Of a DNA stretch of 63,690 nucleotides, positions 42,446 through 52,095 are shown one piece after another. The notes under the pieces are model-generated. The model did not search any database. It saw only the letters and a program-made list of their open reading frames with translations, and was not told the origin of the DNA. This stretch comes from Thermodesulfobacteriota bacterium (lineage in GTDB: Bacteria; Desulfobacterota; BSN033; UBA1163). The stretch lies in NCBI GenBank assembly GCA_030017685.1, contig JASEHH010000004.1:24695-88384 (forward strand), written 5' to 3'. A program made the translations under genes and the position numbers. Every line of letters starts with the position of its first letter. Position 1 is the first letter of the stretch.

Positions 42446-43516
42446 ATGATCGAAATCGATGGATCTTACGGAGAAGGAGGAGGGCAGATATTAAGAACCG
42501 GTCTCGCTTACTCCGCCATCCTGAATAGGCCGATTAAAATCGGCCGTATACGAGCGGGACGGAGGAATCCCGGGCTACAGCCCCAGCACCTGAAAAGCAT
42601 AGAAGCGCTGGCAAAGATTACGAAAGCCAGAACAGAGGGGGTTAAAATCGGGTCAGATGCCATTACCTTTATCCCCGAAGAGATTGTTCCGGGTCACTAC
42701 GAGTTCGACATAGGGACAGCAGGCTCTGTGACACTTCTTCTTCAGGCGCTTCTTCTTCCTCTCTCTCTTTGTCAGTCGAGCTCACATTTAGTCCTGAAAG
42801 GAGGAACCCATGTGGAGTGGAGCCCTCCTTTTGATTATCTCTCCGAAATCCTTTTCCCAACCCTTGCTTCAATGGGGATTCAAGCAAGGGCTAAGATCGA
42901 AAGGTGGGGTTGGTATCCCAAGGGCGGCGGCAGGATAGAGATTGAGATTTATCCTGCCTCTGATTTGCCCCCCGTTTTATTGAACAATCGTGGTTCTCTG
43001 AGGAGAATTTATGGCATTTCGGCTATTTCCAATCTTCCGAAACATGTAGCTGAAAGACAGAGGGACCGTGCCCTCAGGAGAATAGAGAAAGATTTGAAGA
43101 GGGAGGCAGAGATTGAGATTCTTCCTGAGATCCCTTCGAATGGTCAGGGATCGTTCATCTTTCTCGTTGCTGAATCAGAGGAAGTGAAAGCAGGGTTTTC
43201 ATCCCTGGGGAAAAAGGGGAAGAGGGCAGAGGAGGTGGCTGACGAGGCGGTCGATTCCCTGAAAGGGTATATGGAGTCTGACGGCTGTGTCGATCCCCAT
43301 TTGGCAGACCAGCTGGTTCCCTTTATGGCTTTAAGAAAAGGAAGCTCCTCCTTGACCACCACACGAATCACTGAACATCTATTAACCAATCTCTGGGTCA
43401 TCAGCCATTTTCTCGATATCACCCTTCTCAGGGAAGGGGAGAAAGGAGATCCGGGCAGGGTTGAAATGTTCCGTCAGAAATTTGATCTATCTGTCCTCCG
43501 ACCTTCAACAATCTAA
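42446..43516 (+). CDS. rtcA: RNA 3'-terminal phosphate cyclase
   Basis: RtcA converts RNA 3'-phosphate to a 2',3'-cyclic phosphate with ATP. The protein starts MIEIDGSYGEGGGQILRTGL, has IGTAGSVTLLLQ, and the conserved His in DPHLADQLVPFMAL, which forms the AMP adduct. The ATG at 42446 fits the family start and follows GAGG; the ATG at 42416 adds ten residues. No rtcB or rtcR is nearby. Confidence 0.93.
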   Translation: MIEIDGSYGEGGGQILRTGLAYSAILNRPIKIGRIRAGRRNPGLQPQHLKSIEALAKITKARTEGVKIGSDAITFIPEEIVPGHYEFDIGTAGSVTLLLQALLLPLSLCQSSSHLVLKGGTHVEWSPPFDYLSEILFPTLASMGIQARAKIERWGWYPKGGGRIEIEIYPASDLPPVLLNNRGSLRRIYGISAISNLPKHVAERQRDRALRRIEKDLKREAEIEILPEIPSNGQGSFIFLVAESEEVKAGFSSLGKKGKRAEEVADEAVDSLKGYMESDGCVDPHLADQLVPFMALRKGSSSLTTTRITEHLLTNLWVISHFLDITLLREGEKGDPGRVEMFRQKFDLSVLRPSTI

Positions 43517-43631
43517 TCCTTTGATAAGCTCCCTTCGACAGGCTCAGGGTGAACGGAATTTAGTTATTTCTAAGAAACTCACTATACCCACTTCAAGCCC
43601 GGAAGTACTTAAATTTTTAACAACATAAAGG

Positions 43632-43660
43632 TTGACTTGATTTCTATGGCATATTAGAAT
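43632..43660 (+). promoter_or_regulatory. Sigma70-type promoter before hflX
   Basis: TTGACT (43632-43637) and TAGAAT (43655-43660) have a 17-bp spacer. Transcription would begin near 43667, so any start codon for hflX must lie downstream of it. Confidence 0.65.
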
Positions 43661-43682
43661 TTTTAGAAAGAAGGAGGAATCA

Positions 43683-45356
43683 ATTAGCAAGGTCTTTGGA
43701 AATACCATCGGTTTAAAGCCCAATCAGATCCGAAGGATCGGATATATCTACCGGAGGAAGATCCCGCCCCAGAAGATCGTCACCCCTGAAGTCGCACGCC
43801 TTTTGATAGACCTTTCGAATGAAATCCGTCGCCAGATCGGCATCCTCGTCGGAAGGAGAGGGTCAATTGAGATGGTCGTGGTTGGAGACCAGAGAGGGAT
43901 AACAATCCCCGATCTCTCACGGTATAGGACTGGAATTCCGCGATTGAGGGGTCTGCGGTTGATCCACACGCATCTTCAGGGAGAGCCTCTGTCAGAAGAA
44001 GATCTGACCGATCTGGCCCTTTTAAGGCTGGACATGATGGTCGCCCTATTCGCCGATGGTAAGGGTGACCAGGAATCGGTCCACTCGGCCCATCTGCTTC
44101 CTGACAATCCCGAGAAAAGGGTGTGGGAGGTCACCCCCCCGTCTTCGTTGAGGCAGTTGGATATCGATTTTTTAAAGTGGATTCAGTCTCTCGAAGATGA
44201 ATTTCAAAAGGGCCAGAGAGCGCTCTCCACCAGGGGACCCCGGGAAAAGGCCATCCTCCTCTCGGTGAGCAGGGAGAAGAGGGAGGTTTTAGAGAACTCT
44301 ATGGAGGAGTTAAAAGACCTGGCAGAATCGAGCGGCGTACGGGTGGCTGAAGCCATCATCCAGAGGCCACAGAATATTTCGCAGTCCACCCTGATCGGAG
44401 AGGGGAAGTTAAAAGAGTTACTGGTAAAATGTATGCAATTAGGAGTGGATCTGATCATCTTCGATCAGAACCTGACGCCCGGACAGATGGCCTCAATCTC
44501 TGACCGGACGGAATTGCGGGTGATCGATCGGACTCAGCTCATTCTGGACATCTTTGCCCAGAGGGCCCACACAAGGGATGGCAAGACTCAGGTTGAGCTG
44601 GCTCAGTTGAAATACCTCCTCCCGCGTCTGGCCAGGAAAACCTTAGCCCTCTCAAGGCTAACCGGAGGAATTGGAGGGAGGGGGCCGGGCGAAACAAAAC
44701 TTGAGATTGATCGCCGGAGAGCGAGGGAAAGGATTCATCTTCTTGAGAGGGAGCTGGAGAAGTTAAGCCAGAGGAGGGAGCAGAGAAGGGCGCTTCGAAA
44801 AAGGGCCGGAATCCCCGTCCTTTCGATCATTGGATATACCAATGCCGGGAAGTCAACCTTTTTTAATCTTTTGACGAAAAGCCAGTTCAATGTGGAAGAT
44901 AAACTCTTTGCCACCCTGGATACGGCTACACGAAGATTAAGGTTAACGAACTCCCTCCTGACGAAGAAGAGTCAGGATGAAGTGGTGATCTCCGATACGG
45001 TCGGTTTTATTAAGGACCTGCCCAGAGACCTGATGGGAGCGTTTCGCCCTACCTTCGATGAGCTTAGGGAATCCGACTTATTGATTCATCTGGTCGATGT
45101 CAGCAGTCCGAGGCGCCATGATCATATGGAGGCGGTAGAAAAGATCCTTCTCGAATTGGGGTTGGAAGAGATTCCCAGATTTCTGGTTTTCAATAAAGAG
45201 GATAAATTGGATCAGGGGGAGGTGAGGGCGCTTTGCAAGCGATATGGGGCTGTTTCGATCTCCGCCCTCCGGCCTGAAAGCCTTGAAATTTTCTTTCAGT
45301 CTCTGGAGAGAAAGTTAAGGGAGATCCCTTCACTTGGTCAGAAAATAAAAGTCTAA
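43683..45356 (+). CDS. hflX: GTPase HflX, apparent ATT start codon
   Basis: HflX rescues or splits stalled ribosomes. The 557-residue product has the N-terminal region found in Geobacter-like forms (GLKPNQIRRIGYIYRRKIPP), the HflX domain (IIQRPQNISQSTLIGEGKL), GGIGGRGPGETKLE and the G1 motif GYTNAGKS at 384-391. The first conventional start in frame is TTG 43803, which would cut off 40 family-like residues. The in-frame stop at 43638 and the promoter at 43632-43660 leave only an ATT at 43683, positioned five bases after AAGGAGG. I read this as an AUU start. A single-base sequence error at 43685 (ATG) is the alternative. Confidence 0.8.
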   Translation: MSKVFGNTIGLKPNQIRRIGYIYRRKIPPQKIVTPEVARLLIDLSNEIRRQIGILVGRRGSIEMVVVGDQRGITIPDLSRYRTGIPRLRGLRLIHTHLQGEPLSEEDLTDLALLRLDMMVALFADGKGDQESVHSAHLLPDNPEKRVWEVTPPSSLRQLDIDFLKWIQSLEDEFQKGQRALSTRGPREKAILLSVSREKREVLENSMEELKDLAESSGVRVAEAIIQRPQNISQSTLIGEGKLKELLVKCMQLGVDLIIFDQNLTPGQMASISDRTELRVIDRTQLILDIFAQRAHTRDGKTQVELAQLKYLLPRLARKTLALSRLTGGIGGRGPGETKLEIDRRRARERIHLLERELEKLSQRREQRRALRKRAGIPVLSIIGYTNAGKSTFFNLLTKSQFNVEDKLFATLDTATRRLRLTNSLLTKKSQDEVVISDTVGFIKDLPRDLMGAFRPTFDELRESDLLIHLVDVSSPRRHDHMEAVEKILLELGLEEIPRFLVFNKEDKLDQGEVRALCKRYGAVSISALRPESLEIFFQSLERKLREIPSLGQKIKV

Positions 45357-45540
45357 AGGTAAGGGTAACGAGGCCCGCCCTGTACCATATTAGGTTCAGG
45401 GCCCGTATCGTTAAATTGAAAATGACGTTTGTCGTTGTCGAAGCTCGTATCGAGACTCGTGGATTGAATCTGGATGCTCGAGCATCATTTTTCGAGCCTC
45501 TTGCTTCGATACGAGCATCGTTACCCATAACCATTTAACT
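45341..45540. repeat. Related dispersed repeat, copy 3 (partial, rearranged)
   Basis: The left part ('gtaagggtaacgaggcccg', 'ggcccgtatcgtta') matches 26937 and 38048 and includes the last codons and stop of hflX. The rest, with paired 'gctcgtatcgagactcg' words, is different. Nothing else is visible in this gap apart from the guaB promoter. Confidence 0.75.
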
Positions 45541-45560
45541 ATAAAACCAAACGCCACAGG

Positions 45561-45589
45561 TTGACAAAGCGGGTTTGGTCTGATATATG
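45561..45589 (+). promoter_or_regulatory. Sigma70-type promoter of guaB
   Basis: TTGACA (45561-45566) and TATATG (45584-45589) with a 17-bp spacer, about 30 bp before the guaB ATG. Confidence 0.65.
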
Positions 45590-45621
45590 AAAGAAAATCT
45601 TTTACATGGAGAGGATAGAGG

Positions 45622-47091
45622 ATGGAGAACCATCTGAATCATATTACGGAATATCTCACTTTCGATGACGTCTTGCTGATCCCCAGTTTTTCAGAGGTCC
45701 TGCCAAAAGAGGTTGATATCAGCACGCAATTGACCCGGGAGATCCGGTTGAACATCCCTCTGGTCAGCGCCGCCATGGATACGGTGACGGAGGCGAGGAC
45801 AGCCATTGCCATGGCTCAAGAGGGAGGGGTTGGAATCATCCACCGAAATCTCTCCATCTCCGATCAGGCCACGGAAGTGGACAAGGTAAAGAAGTCGGAA
45901 AGTGGAATGATCCTCCATCCCATCACCATGCATCCCGATCAGAGGATCCATGAAGCCATGGAGGTCATGAGGAAATACCGGATCTCAGGGGTTCCCATCA
46001 CCAAAGAAGGAAAGCTTGTCGGAATTCTCACCAACCGGGATCTCCGGTTCGAGAAGAGACTGGACGAAAAGATTTCGACGGTGATGACAAAGGACCGGCT
46101 CATCACCGTCCCGGTTGGGACAACGCTCGAGCAGGCCAAGGAGATCCTCCATAAGAACAGGATCGAGAAATTGCTGGTCGTTGATGAGCATAATAACCTA
46201 AAAGGTCTGATTACGATCAAAGACATCGAAAAGATAAGAAAATACCCGAATTCGTGCAAAGACTCCCATGGCCGGCTTCGGGTTGGAGCTGCGATCGGGA
46301 CGGGAAAGGACAGGGAGCAGAGGACAGAGGCGCTCATCCAGGCGGGGCTCGATGTCCTGGTCATCGATACCGCCCATGGCCATACGAAGGATGTCCTGGA
46401 GGCGATCCGTGACACGAAAAGAAATTTCCCGAATTGTCAGCTGATTGGCGGAAACATCGCTACGAAAGAGGGGATGCTCGATCTGATCAAGGCCGGGATC
46501 GACGGCGTCAAGGTCGGTGTGGGGCCAGGGTCGATCTGCACCACACGGATCGTCGCAGGAGTGGGCGTTCCCCAGCTCTCTGCGATCCTGGAGGTTGCCG
46601 AGGTCTCAAAGAAGCATGAAGTGCCCATCATCGCCGACGGAGGCATTAAATTCTCCGGGGACGTCACCAAAGCCCTTGCGGCAGGAGCCCATTCGGTGAT
46701 GATCGGGAATCTCTTTGCCGGAGCTGACGAAAGCCCCGGTGAAATTGTGCTCTATCAAGGGCGAAGCTATAAGGTTTATCGAGGCATGGGCTCCCTGGAG
46801 GCGATGAAGGAGGGGAGCAAGGATCGATATATGCAGGCGGATGTGGAGAGCGAAACGAAACTGGTTCCCGAAGGGATAGAGGGAAGGGTTCCCTATCGAG
46901 GGGCCATCTCTTTCTGCATCCATCAACTCATCGGAGGGCTCAAGGCGGGCATGGGATATATGGGCGCCAAGGATATTGAGGAGATGCGAAAGAAGGCCAG
47001 ATTCATCCGGATCACCTCCTCAGGATTGAAAGAGAGCCATGTCCATGATGTGATCATCACCAAAGAAGCTCCGAATTATCGACTGGAGTAG
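45622..47091 (+). CDS. guaB: IMP dehydrogenase
   Basis: GuaB oxidises IMP to XMP with NAD, the first step to GMP. The 489-residue protein has the (beta/alpha)8 catalytic barrel with Cys306 in GSICTTRI, interrupted by two CBS domains (about 95-205). Length and motifs are normal. guaA, the next enzyme of the pathway, lies three genes downstream. Confidence 0.97.
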   Translation: MENHLNHITEYLTFDDVLLIPSFSEVLPKEVDISTQLTREIRLNIPLVSAAMDTVTEARTAIAMAQEGGVGIIHRNLSISDQATEVDKVKKSESGMILHPITMHPDQRIHEAMEVMRKYRISGVPITKEGKLVGILTNRDLRFEKRLDEKISTVMTKDRLITVPVGTTLEQAKEILHKNRIEKLLVVDEHNNLKGLITIKDIEKIRKYPNSCKDSHGRLRVGAAIGTGKDREQRTEALIQAGLDVLVIDTAHGHTKDVLEAIRDTKRNFPNCQLIGGNIATKEGMLDLIKAGIDGVKVGVGPGSICTTRIVAGVGVPQLSAILEVAEVSKKHEVPIIADGGIKFSGDVTKALAAGAHSVMIGNLFAGADESPGEIVLYQGRSYKVYRGMGSLEAMKEGSKDRYMQADVESETKLVPEGIEGRVPYRGAISFCIHQLIGGLKAGMGYMGAKDIEEMRKKARFIRITSSGLKESHVHDVIITKEAPNYRLE

Positions 47092-47258
47092 ACCCCGTTA
47101 GAAACGGGTGGGAATTTAACCCCCCTTTTCTAAGCCGCCGGCCCAGGCTCCGCCCCAGAGGGGCTTCTGCCCCGGAGGGAGGGCCTCATGGCCCGGAGGG
47201 ATGAATATTATCTATTTTTATCATCTCCGCCATAAATGTCGGGGCTTTCTAACGGGGT
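47092..47258. repeat. CCCCGTTAGA palindromic element between guaB and a membrane gene
   Basis: Starts ACCCCGTTAGAAA directly after the guaB stop and ends TTTCTAACGGGGTA. The middle includes 'gccccagaggggcttctgcccc' hairpins. Same family as 19122-19280. Confidence 0.85.
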
Positions 47259-47278
47259 AGAAAAGGGAAGGGGTCGCC

Positions 47279-49222
47279 TTGAAGAAAAAGACCATATTGC
47301 TCTTCCTCGTCATCATCCTCTCCCTGCTTTACTATCTGGGCTTTCTGACTCGAAAGGAGACTCTTCCGTTATCAAAGGAATTCTTTTCCACAGAGAGTTC
47401 CTCCTCGGTTGAACAGGCCCTGGATCTCAAAGGGGTTGGGTTAATCCGATCGAAGATGGCTGAAAGGAAACCTCTTTCGTTTGACAAGAAGGAACTGGAT
47501 CAGCTCTACCAACTGAAATTGGACAGGGGGATCCGGAATCTTTACACTCTTTCTTTATTACTGACCAGGCAAGCGAAACAGGCAAGAGAAGCAGGTGACC
47601 TAAGTCGGGCCATTGAACTGGCGGCCTATGCCAACAAACTCTCGCCCGATGTTCCCCAACCCTACTTCGAACTGGCCCGATCCCGCTTCAAAAAGAAACC
47701 GTTTCAACTCGACGAGGTTCTTCCTGAAATCCTTCAGGGGTACGAAGCGAAATTCCGACATTATCCTGCTTCTCTGAACCTCTTTTACCATATCTTCTAT
47801 ATTCTCTCCAACGCCATCCTGATGGCTTTCATCATTTTCGGTATCGTCATCCTCTGGAAATACTTCCCCCTCTATTTCTATGACATCCGGAGAAATTTAA
47901 CACAGGAGGTCTCCACTCTCTTCGTCAACGGCCTGAAGGTCTTCATCCTTTTCATCCCATTCTTTCTGCGGCTTGATATCTCGTGGGCCATTCTCTTCTG
48001 GTCCATTCTGTTGTGGGGCTATGTGCCGGCAAGGGAGAGGCAATTCGTTGTAGTCTTTCTGATCATTTTAGCCTATCTTCCCTTCTTCCTCCGCACCTCC
48101 TCCTCTTTTTTAAACGGACCCGCTTCGGATATCATTCTGGAGATGAATGAGGCCAACTATGAAAACTGGGATAAGGGGACAGAGGAGAAATTGAAGGCCT
48201 GGTCGCTCTCCCGTTCCGATGACCCCGTAGCCCTCTTCACCTTGGGCCTGGTTGAGAAGAAGCAGGGACGCTACCCTCAGGCCGAAGACTTTTACCGGAG
48301 GGCGATCGAACGCGATCCAAATTTGAGCGATGCCTATTCCAATCTGGGAAATGTCTATCTGGCCCAGAAGCAAATCCAGTTGGCAATTGCCTCTTATCAA
48401 CGGGCAATCGAGCTCAATCCGAATAAAGGATCCTACTACTACAATCTCTATCGTGCCTATTCTCAGGAGACCTTTCTCTCCGGAAAGTCGGACAGGGCCT
48501 TCCAGAAGGCCCGACAACTCGATCCCGGATTGGTCCAGTATTATTCAGCGATCGATTCTTCCAATATGAACCGGCTGGTGATCGATGAGGTCCTGACCAC
48601 GCAGATGCTCTGGAGTAGATTTCTGGACCAGTATATCGGAAGGGAGGGATTATTGTTCCGCCTCTTTAAGGCCTGGTTTGAGGGGATTCCTTCCGCCCTT
48701 CCCCTTCTGGCGCCCATTCTCTTCCTGGCTTTTCTCATCGGGATGTCGAGATATTCGCGGGCGAAGCGTTTCTTAACCCGGTGTCCCATGTGCGGGAGCG
48801 CCACCCATCGGTTCTATTTAAGCACTTCGGAAACCCCGGAGCAGGAATTCATCTGTTTTAACTGTTATCGGCTTTTTGTACAGAAAGAGAAGCTCCATCC
48901 CAAGATCATGGAGAAGAAATCCCTCCAGGCCAAGTCATTTCAAAAGCAGGACCATTTTACGGGAAAATTTCTTTCCTACTTCCTGGTTGGGTTCGGGGAC
49001 CTGTGGAGAGGACATCCGCTAAAGGGCCTCCTGCTCCTCTCCCTCTTTTTCATCTTCATCCTGAGGTTTGTCTTCTGGAGCGGGGTTCTCCCGGAGTCGG
49101 GCCTGCAATCGCCGCTTTCCTGGGGAGGCCTCTTTTTCTGGGGAAGTCTCTTCGGCCTGTTCTACTTCCTCACCTATCGACGGGTGCGGCGACAAAAACC
49201 AGAGTTCGAGATTCCCAAATAA
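47279..49222 (+). CDS. Multi-pass membrane protein with TPR domain and zinc knuckles
   Basis: The 647-residue protein starts with TTG after AAGGGG. It has an N-terminal signal anchor, membrane helices near residues 180-280, two or more TPR units around residues 320-400 ('AEDFYRRAIERDPNLSDAYSNLG', split here by one loop), another helix near 475, CPMC and CFNC knuckles near 505-540, and two final helices. It is not a named family to me; it resembles hypothetical proteins of Deltaproteobacteria linked to secretion or assembly. The gene downstream (DUF4388) is 12 bp away, so they probably act together. Confidence 0.75.
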   Translation: MKKKTILLFLVIILSLLYYLGFLTRKETLPLSKEFFSTESSSSVEQALDLKGVGLIRSKMAERKPLSFDKKELDQLYQLKLDRGIRNLYTLSLLLTRQAKQAREAGDLSRAIELAAYANKLSPDVPQPYFELARSRFKKKPFQLDEVLPEILQGYEAKFRHYPASLNLFYHIFYILSNAILMAFIIFGIVILWKYFPLYFYDIRRNLTQEVSTLFVNGLKVFILFIPFFLRLDISWAILFWSILLWGYVPARERQFVVVFLIILAYLPFFLRTSSSFLNGPASDIILEMNEANYENWDKGTEEKLKAWSLSRSDDPVALFTLGLVEKKQGRYPQAEDFYRRAIERDPNLSDAYSNLGNVYLAQKQIQLAIASYQRAIELNPNKGSYYYNLYRAYSQETFLSGKSDRAFQKARQLDPGLVQYYSAIDSSNMNRLVIDEVLTTQMLWSRFLDQYIGREGLLFRLFKAWFEGIPSALPLLAPILFLAFLIGMSRYSRAKRFLTRCPMCGSATHRFYLSTSETPEQEFICFNCYRLFVQKEKLHPKIMEKKSLQAKSFQKQDHFTGKFLSYFLVGFGDLWRGHPLKGLLLLSLFFIFILRFVFWSGVLPESGLQSPLSWGGLFFWGSLFGLFYFLTYRRVRRQKPEFEIPK

Positions 49223-49234
49223 GAGGAGAAATCG

Positions 49235-50347
49235 ATGGCGCTTCAAGGGACACTGAAAGACTTCAGCATCACCGAGATCATCCAGCTCATCGGACAGCAG
49301 CTCAAAACAGGAGTCTTGAAGATACGCCGGGGAAAGAATCTGGTCGAGACCTCTTTTGTCGACGGGATGATCGTCCATGTCTACTCCAATTACCGGGGAG
49401 AGAAAGACCTCATCGGCGAGATCCTGGTCAAGGCCCAGTTGATCACCGACGAACAACTCGAAAGGGTGCTGAAGGTTCAGAAGGAGACGCTTAAATATAT
49501 AGGAGAGATTCTGGTCGAGCTCGGATTGTTGACGAAAGAGGACATCTTGAAGGTGATCACGACTCAAATCTATGAGACGATCTACGACCTTTTCTGGTGG
49601 GAGGATGGGACCTTCAATTTCGATCTTAAACTGGTGGAAAGTTATAAGAAGATCCCCTTCGCTCTCAGCACGGAGCAGGTCCTGTTGAACATCCTCCGGA
49701 TGGTGGATGAGTGGTCGGAGATTGAAAAAAAGATCTTTTCTCCTCACCTCGTCTTTCGAAAACCGCCCGGGATAGAGGAGAAATCAGCAGGTGTCCTCTC
49801 CCCTCAGAGCCTGATGAGGGAGAAGTTGACTTCGGAACAGGAGTTGATCCTAAACCTGGTCGAAGGGACCCGAACCGTACAGGAGATCATCGACCGATGC
49901 CTTCTGGGGAAGTTCAACACCAGCGAGATCTTACTCAACCTCATGGAGATGGGTTTTATCGAGGTAGCCGGGATCCGCACCCCGAGCCTCGTCAAGAAGG
50001 TGAGGATGATCAATTTCAGGGAGGCGCTGGCTTTCGTCTATTATGGCGCCTTTTTGATCTTAATCTTTCTCCTCCTGATCTACTTTAAGCCCAATTTTTT
50101 GCGACTCTTCTGGGATTCGAAGATCGAACGGGTCAATATCGAAGCGCCCGCCCTTTTCGTCCATCGAGCTCAACTCGACCGGATCAAGAGCGCCCTGGAA
50201 ATATTCTACCTGGAGAGGGGGGCCTATCCTCAAAAACTGGAAGAGCTAGCGACTGCCCGGCTCATCCGGAAAGACGACCTCTTCTATCGTAAAGGTGTCT
50301 CCTATCAGTACGAGGTGAAAGATGGGAAATATATTTTGAAGCATTGA
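49235..50347 (+). CDS. DUF4388 (PATAN-type) protein with TM and pseudopilin-like tail
   Basis: The first 120 residues (MALQGTLKDFSITEIIQLIG, 'TGVLKIRRG') are the DUF4388/PATAN domain found in signal-transduction and motility proteins of delta-proteobacteria. A winged-helix-like middle (residues 195-255) comes next. There is one transmembrane helix at 268-289, and the C-terminus (AQLDRIKSALEIFYLERGAYP to YEVKDGKYIL) resembles the mature part of a type II secretion pseudopilin G. The combination suggests a membrane regulator with an outside sensing module. Confidence 0.82.
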   Translation: MALQGTLKDFSITEIIQLIGQQLKTGVLKIRRGKNLVETSFVDGMIVHVYSNYRGEKDLIGEILVKAQLITDEQLERVLKVQKETLKYIGEILVELGLLTKEDILKVITTQIYETIYDLFWWEDGTFNFDLKLVESYKKIPFALSTEQVLLNILRMVDEWSEIEKKIFSPHLVFRKPPGIEEKSAGVLSPQSLMREKLTSEQELILNLVEGTRTVQEIIDRCLLGKFNTSEILLNLMEMGFIEVAGIRTPSLVKKVRMINFREALAFVYYGAFLILIFLLLIYFKPNFLRLFWDSKIERVNIEAPALFVHRAQLDRIKSALEIFYLERGAYPQKLEELATARLIRKDDLFYRKGVSYQYEVKDGKYILKH

Positions 50348-50405
50348 AGAAAGCCTTTTCCGTTTTTCACATCCCTTTCTCATCCTATGATCCCGAAGGA
50401 AAAGA

Positions 50406-51965
50406 ATGGAGAGATCTTCAATCTTCGATAAGATACTCATACTCGATTTTGGCTCCCAATATACCCAGTTGATCGCCCGCCGCGTGAGGGAATGCCAGAT
50501 CTACAGCGAGATCCAACCCTACGATTTCCCCCTAAAGGGGATCAAGGCACTCTCCCCGAAGGGGATCATCCTCTCAGGAGGACCTTCCAGCGTTTATGAG
50601 TCAGGAGCCCCTTGTTGCGACCCCCAACTCCTGCGAATGGGAATTCCCATTTTAGGGATCTGTTATGGGATGCAATTGATCGGCAACCTTTTAGGAGGGG
50701 AGGTCGCCCATTCGGAGAAGAGAGAATACGGAAAAGTTAGGTTGATCATCGACCGTGGGGGAAGACTCTTTAAAGGGATCGGAGAAAAAGGAAATTCGCT
50801 CCAGGTATGGATGAGCCATGGAGACCAGATCCGGCGGTTGCCTCCCGGGTTTCATTCGGTCGCCCATTCCTGCAATACGCCCTTTGCCGCCATCGAAGAT
50901 CGCCGGAGAAGGATCTACGGACTTCAGTTTCATCCGGAGGTGGTCCATACCCGCAAAGGGATCGACCTCATCCGTAATTTTCTTTTCCATATCTGTAACT
51001 GTCAACATCTCTGGAACATGCGGTCTTTTATGGAGGAGGCCACGGGTCATCTGAGGAAAAGGATCGGTTCGGGAAGAGTGATCTGCGGCCTGAGCGGAGG
51101 AGTCGATTCCACGGTCGTCGCTCTTCTTCTCCATCGGGTGATCGGCGATCGCTTGAAATGTATCTTCGTGAATAATGGACTGTTGAGACGGAATGAGGCT
51201 TCGCAGGTCGTTGACCTCTTCAGCCGCCATTTTAATATCCCTCTCATCCATGTGGATGCCGAAGAGCATTTTCTGAAACGTTTGAAGGGAGTGACCGATC
51301 CGGAAGAGAAGAGGAAGAAGATCGGGAGGGAGTTTATTGGTGTTTTCGAAAAGGAGGCGAGGAAGATCGGTGGGGTGAAATATCTGGCTCAGGGAACCCT
51401 CTATCCCGATGTGATTGAAAGCATCTCGTGGAAGGGGCCTTCTGCCACGATCAAAAGTCATCATAACGTGGGGGGATTGCCGGAGAAGATGAGATTGAGG
51501 CTGGTGGAACCCCTGCGAGAATTGTTTAAGGATGAGGTGAGAGAGCTGGGCAGGGAACTGGGCCTTCCCTCGGAGGTGATCCACCGGCAGCCCTTTCCGG
51601 GGCCGGGACTCGCCATTCGAATCGTCGGAGAGGTCAATAAGGAAAGGCTGGAGATTTTAAGAGATGCGGATGAGATCGTCATGGAAGAGATGAGGAAGAA
51701 CGATCTCCTAAATCGGGTCTGGCAATGCTTTGCGGTGCTGCTTCCCATCAAGACCGTGGGCGTGATGGGCGATTTACGGACCTATGAAAACGTGGTTGCC
51801 TTGCGGATTGTAGAAAGCCAGGACGGCATGACGGCAGATTGGGTGAAGCTACCCCATCGGATCCTGGAACAGATGGCCAACCGGATCATCAATGAGGTGA
51901 AGAGAGTGAACCGGGTGGTGTATGATATCAGTTCCAAGCCGCCCAGCACCATTGAGTGGGAGTAA
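50406..51965 (+). CDS. guaA: GMP synthase (glutamine-hydrolysing)
   Basis: GuaA makes GMP from XMP with ATP and glutamine. The class I amidotransferase domain has the nucleophile Cys86 in GICYGMQL and a downstream His in [11 protein letters not shown]. The ATP pyrophosphatase domain has [12 protein letters not shown], and the dimerisation domain ends in the conserved 'PPSTIEWE'. The length, 519, is normal. Forms a near-cluster with guaB. Confidence 0.97.
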   Translation: MERSSIFDKILILDFGSQYTQLIARRVRECQIYSEIQPYDFPLKGIKALSPKGIILSGGPSSVYESGAPCCDPQLLRMGIPILGICYGMQLIGNLLGGEVAHSEKREYGKVRLIIDRGGRLFKGIGEKGNSLQVWMSHGDQIRRLPPGFHSVAHSCNTPFAAIEDRRRRIYGLQFHPEVVHTRKGIDLIRNFLFHICNCQHLWNMRSFMEEATGHLRKRIGSGRVICGLSGGVDSTVVALLLHRVIGDRLKCIFVNNGLLRRNEASQVVDLFSRHFNIPLIHVDAEEHFLKRLKGVTDPEEKRKKIGREFIGVFEKEARKIGGVKYLAQGTLYPDVIESISWKGPSATIKSHHNVGGLPEKMRLRLVEPLRELFKDEVRELGRELGLPSEVIHRQPFPGPGLAIRIVGEVNKERLEILRDADEIVMEEMRKNDLLNRVWQCFAVLLPIKTVGVMGDLRTYENVVALRIVESQDGMTADWVKLPHRILEQMANRIINEVKRVNRVVYDISSKPPSTIEWE

Positions 51966-51970
51966 ATAAA

Positions 51971-52070
51971 ATAGGTCTAGGTTCAGGCTTAGGTTAAGGA
52001 TTAAGATTTTATTTCCTTAACCTCAACCTTAGCCTTCGCCTCAATATAATCCTTAACCTTGACTTTTACT
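51971..52070. repeat. Inverted repeat of AGGTTAAGG / CCTTAACCT words
   Basis: Between guaA and dnaE, 'ggttcaggcttaggttaaggatta' faces 'ccttaacctcaaccttagcctt'. Similar words occur at 24833-24890 and in the 190-bp repeats. Confidence 0.65.
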
Positions 52071-52095
52071 CTTTAGCATTTGAAAGTTAAATGAT

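Noticed and set aside
49003-49494. 163-codon plus-strand frame rich in Arg and Pro
   Set aside because: It spans the end of one solid gene and the start of another in a different frame.
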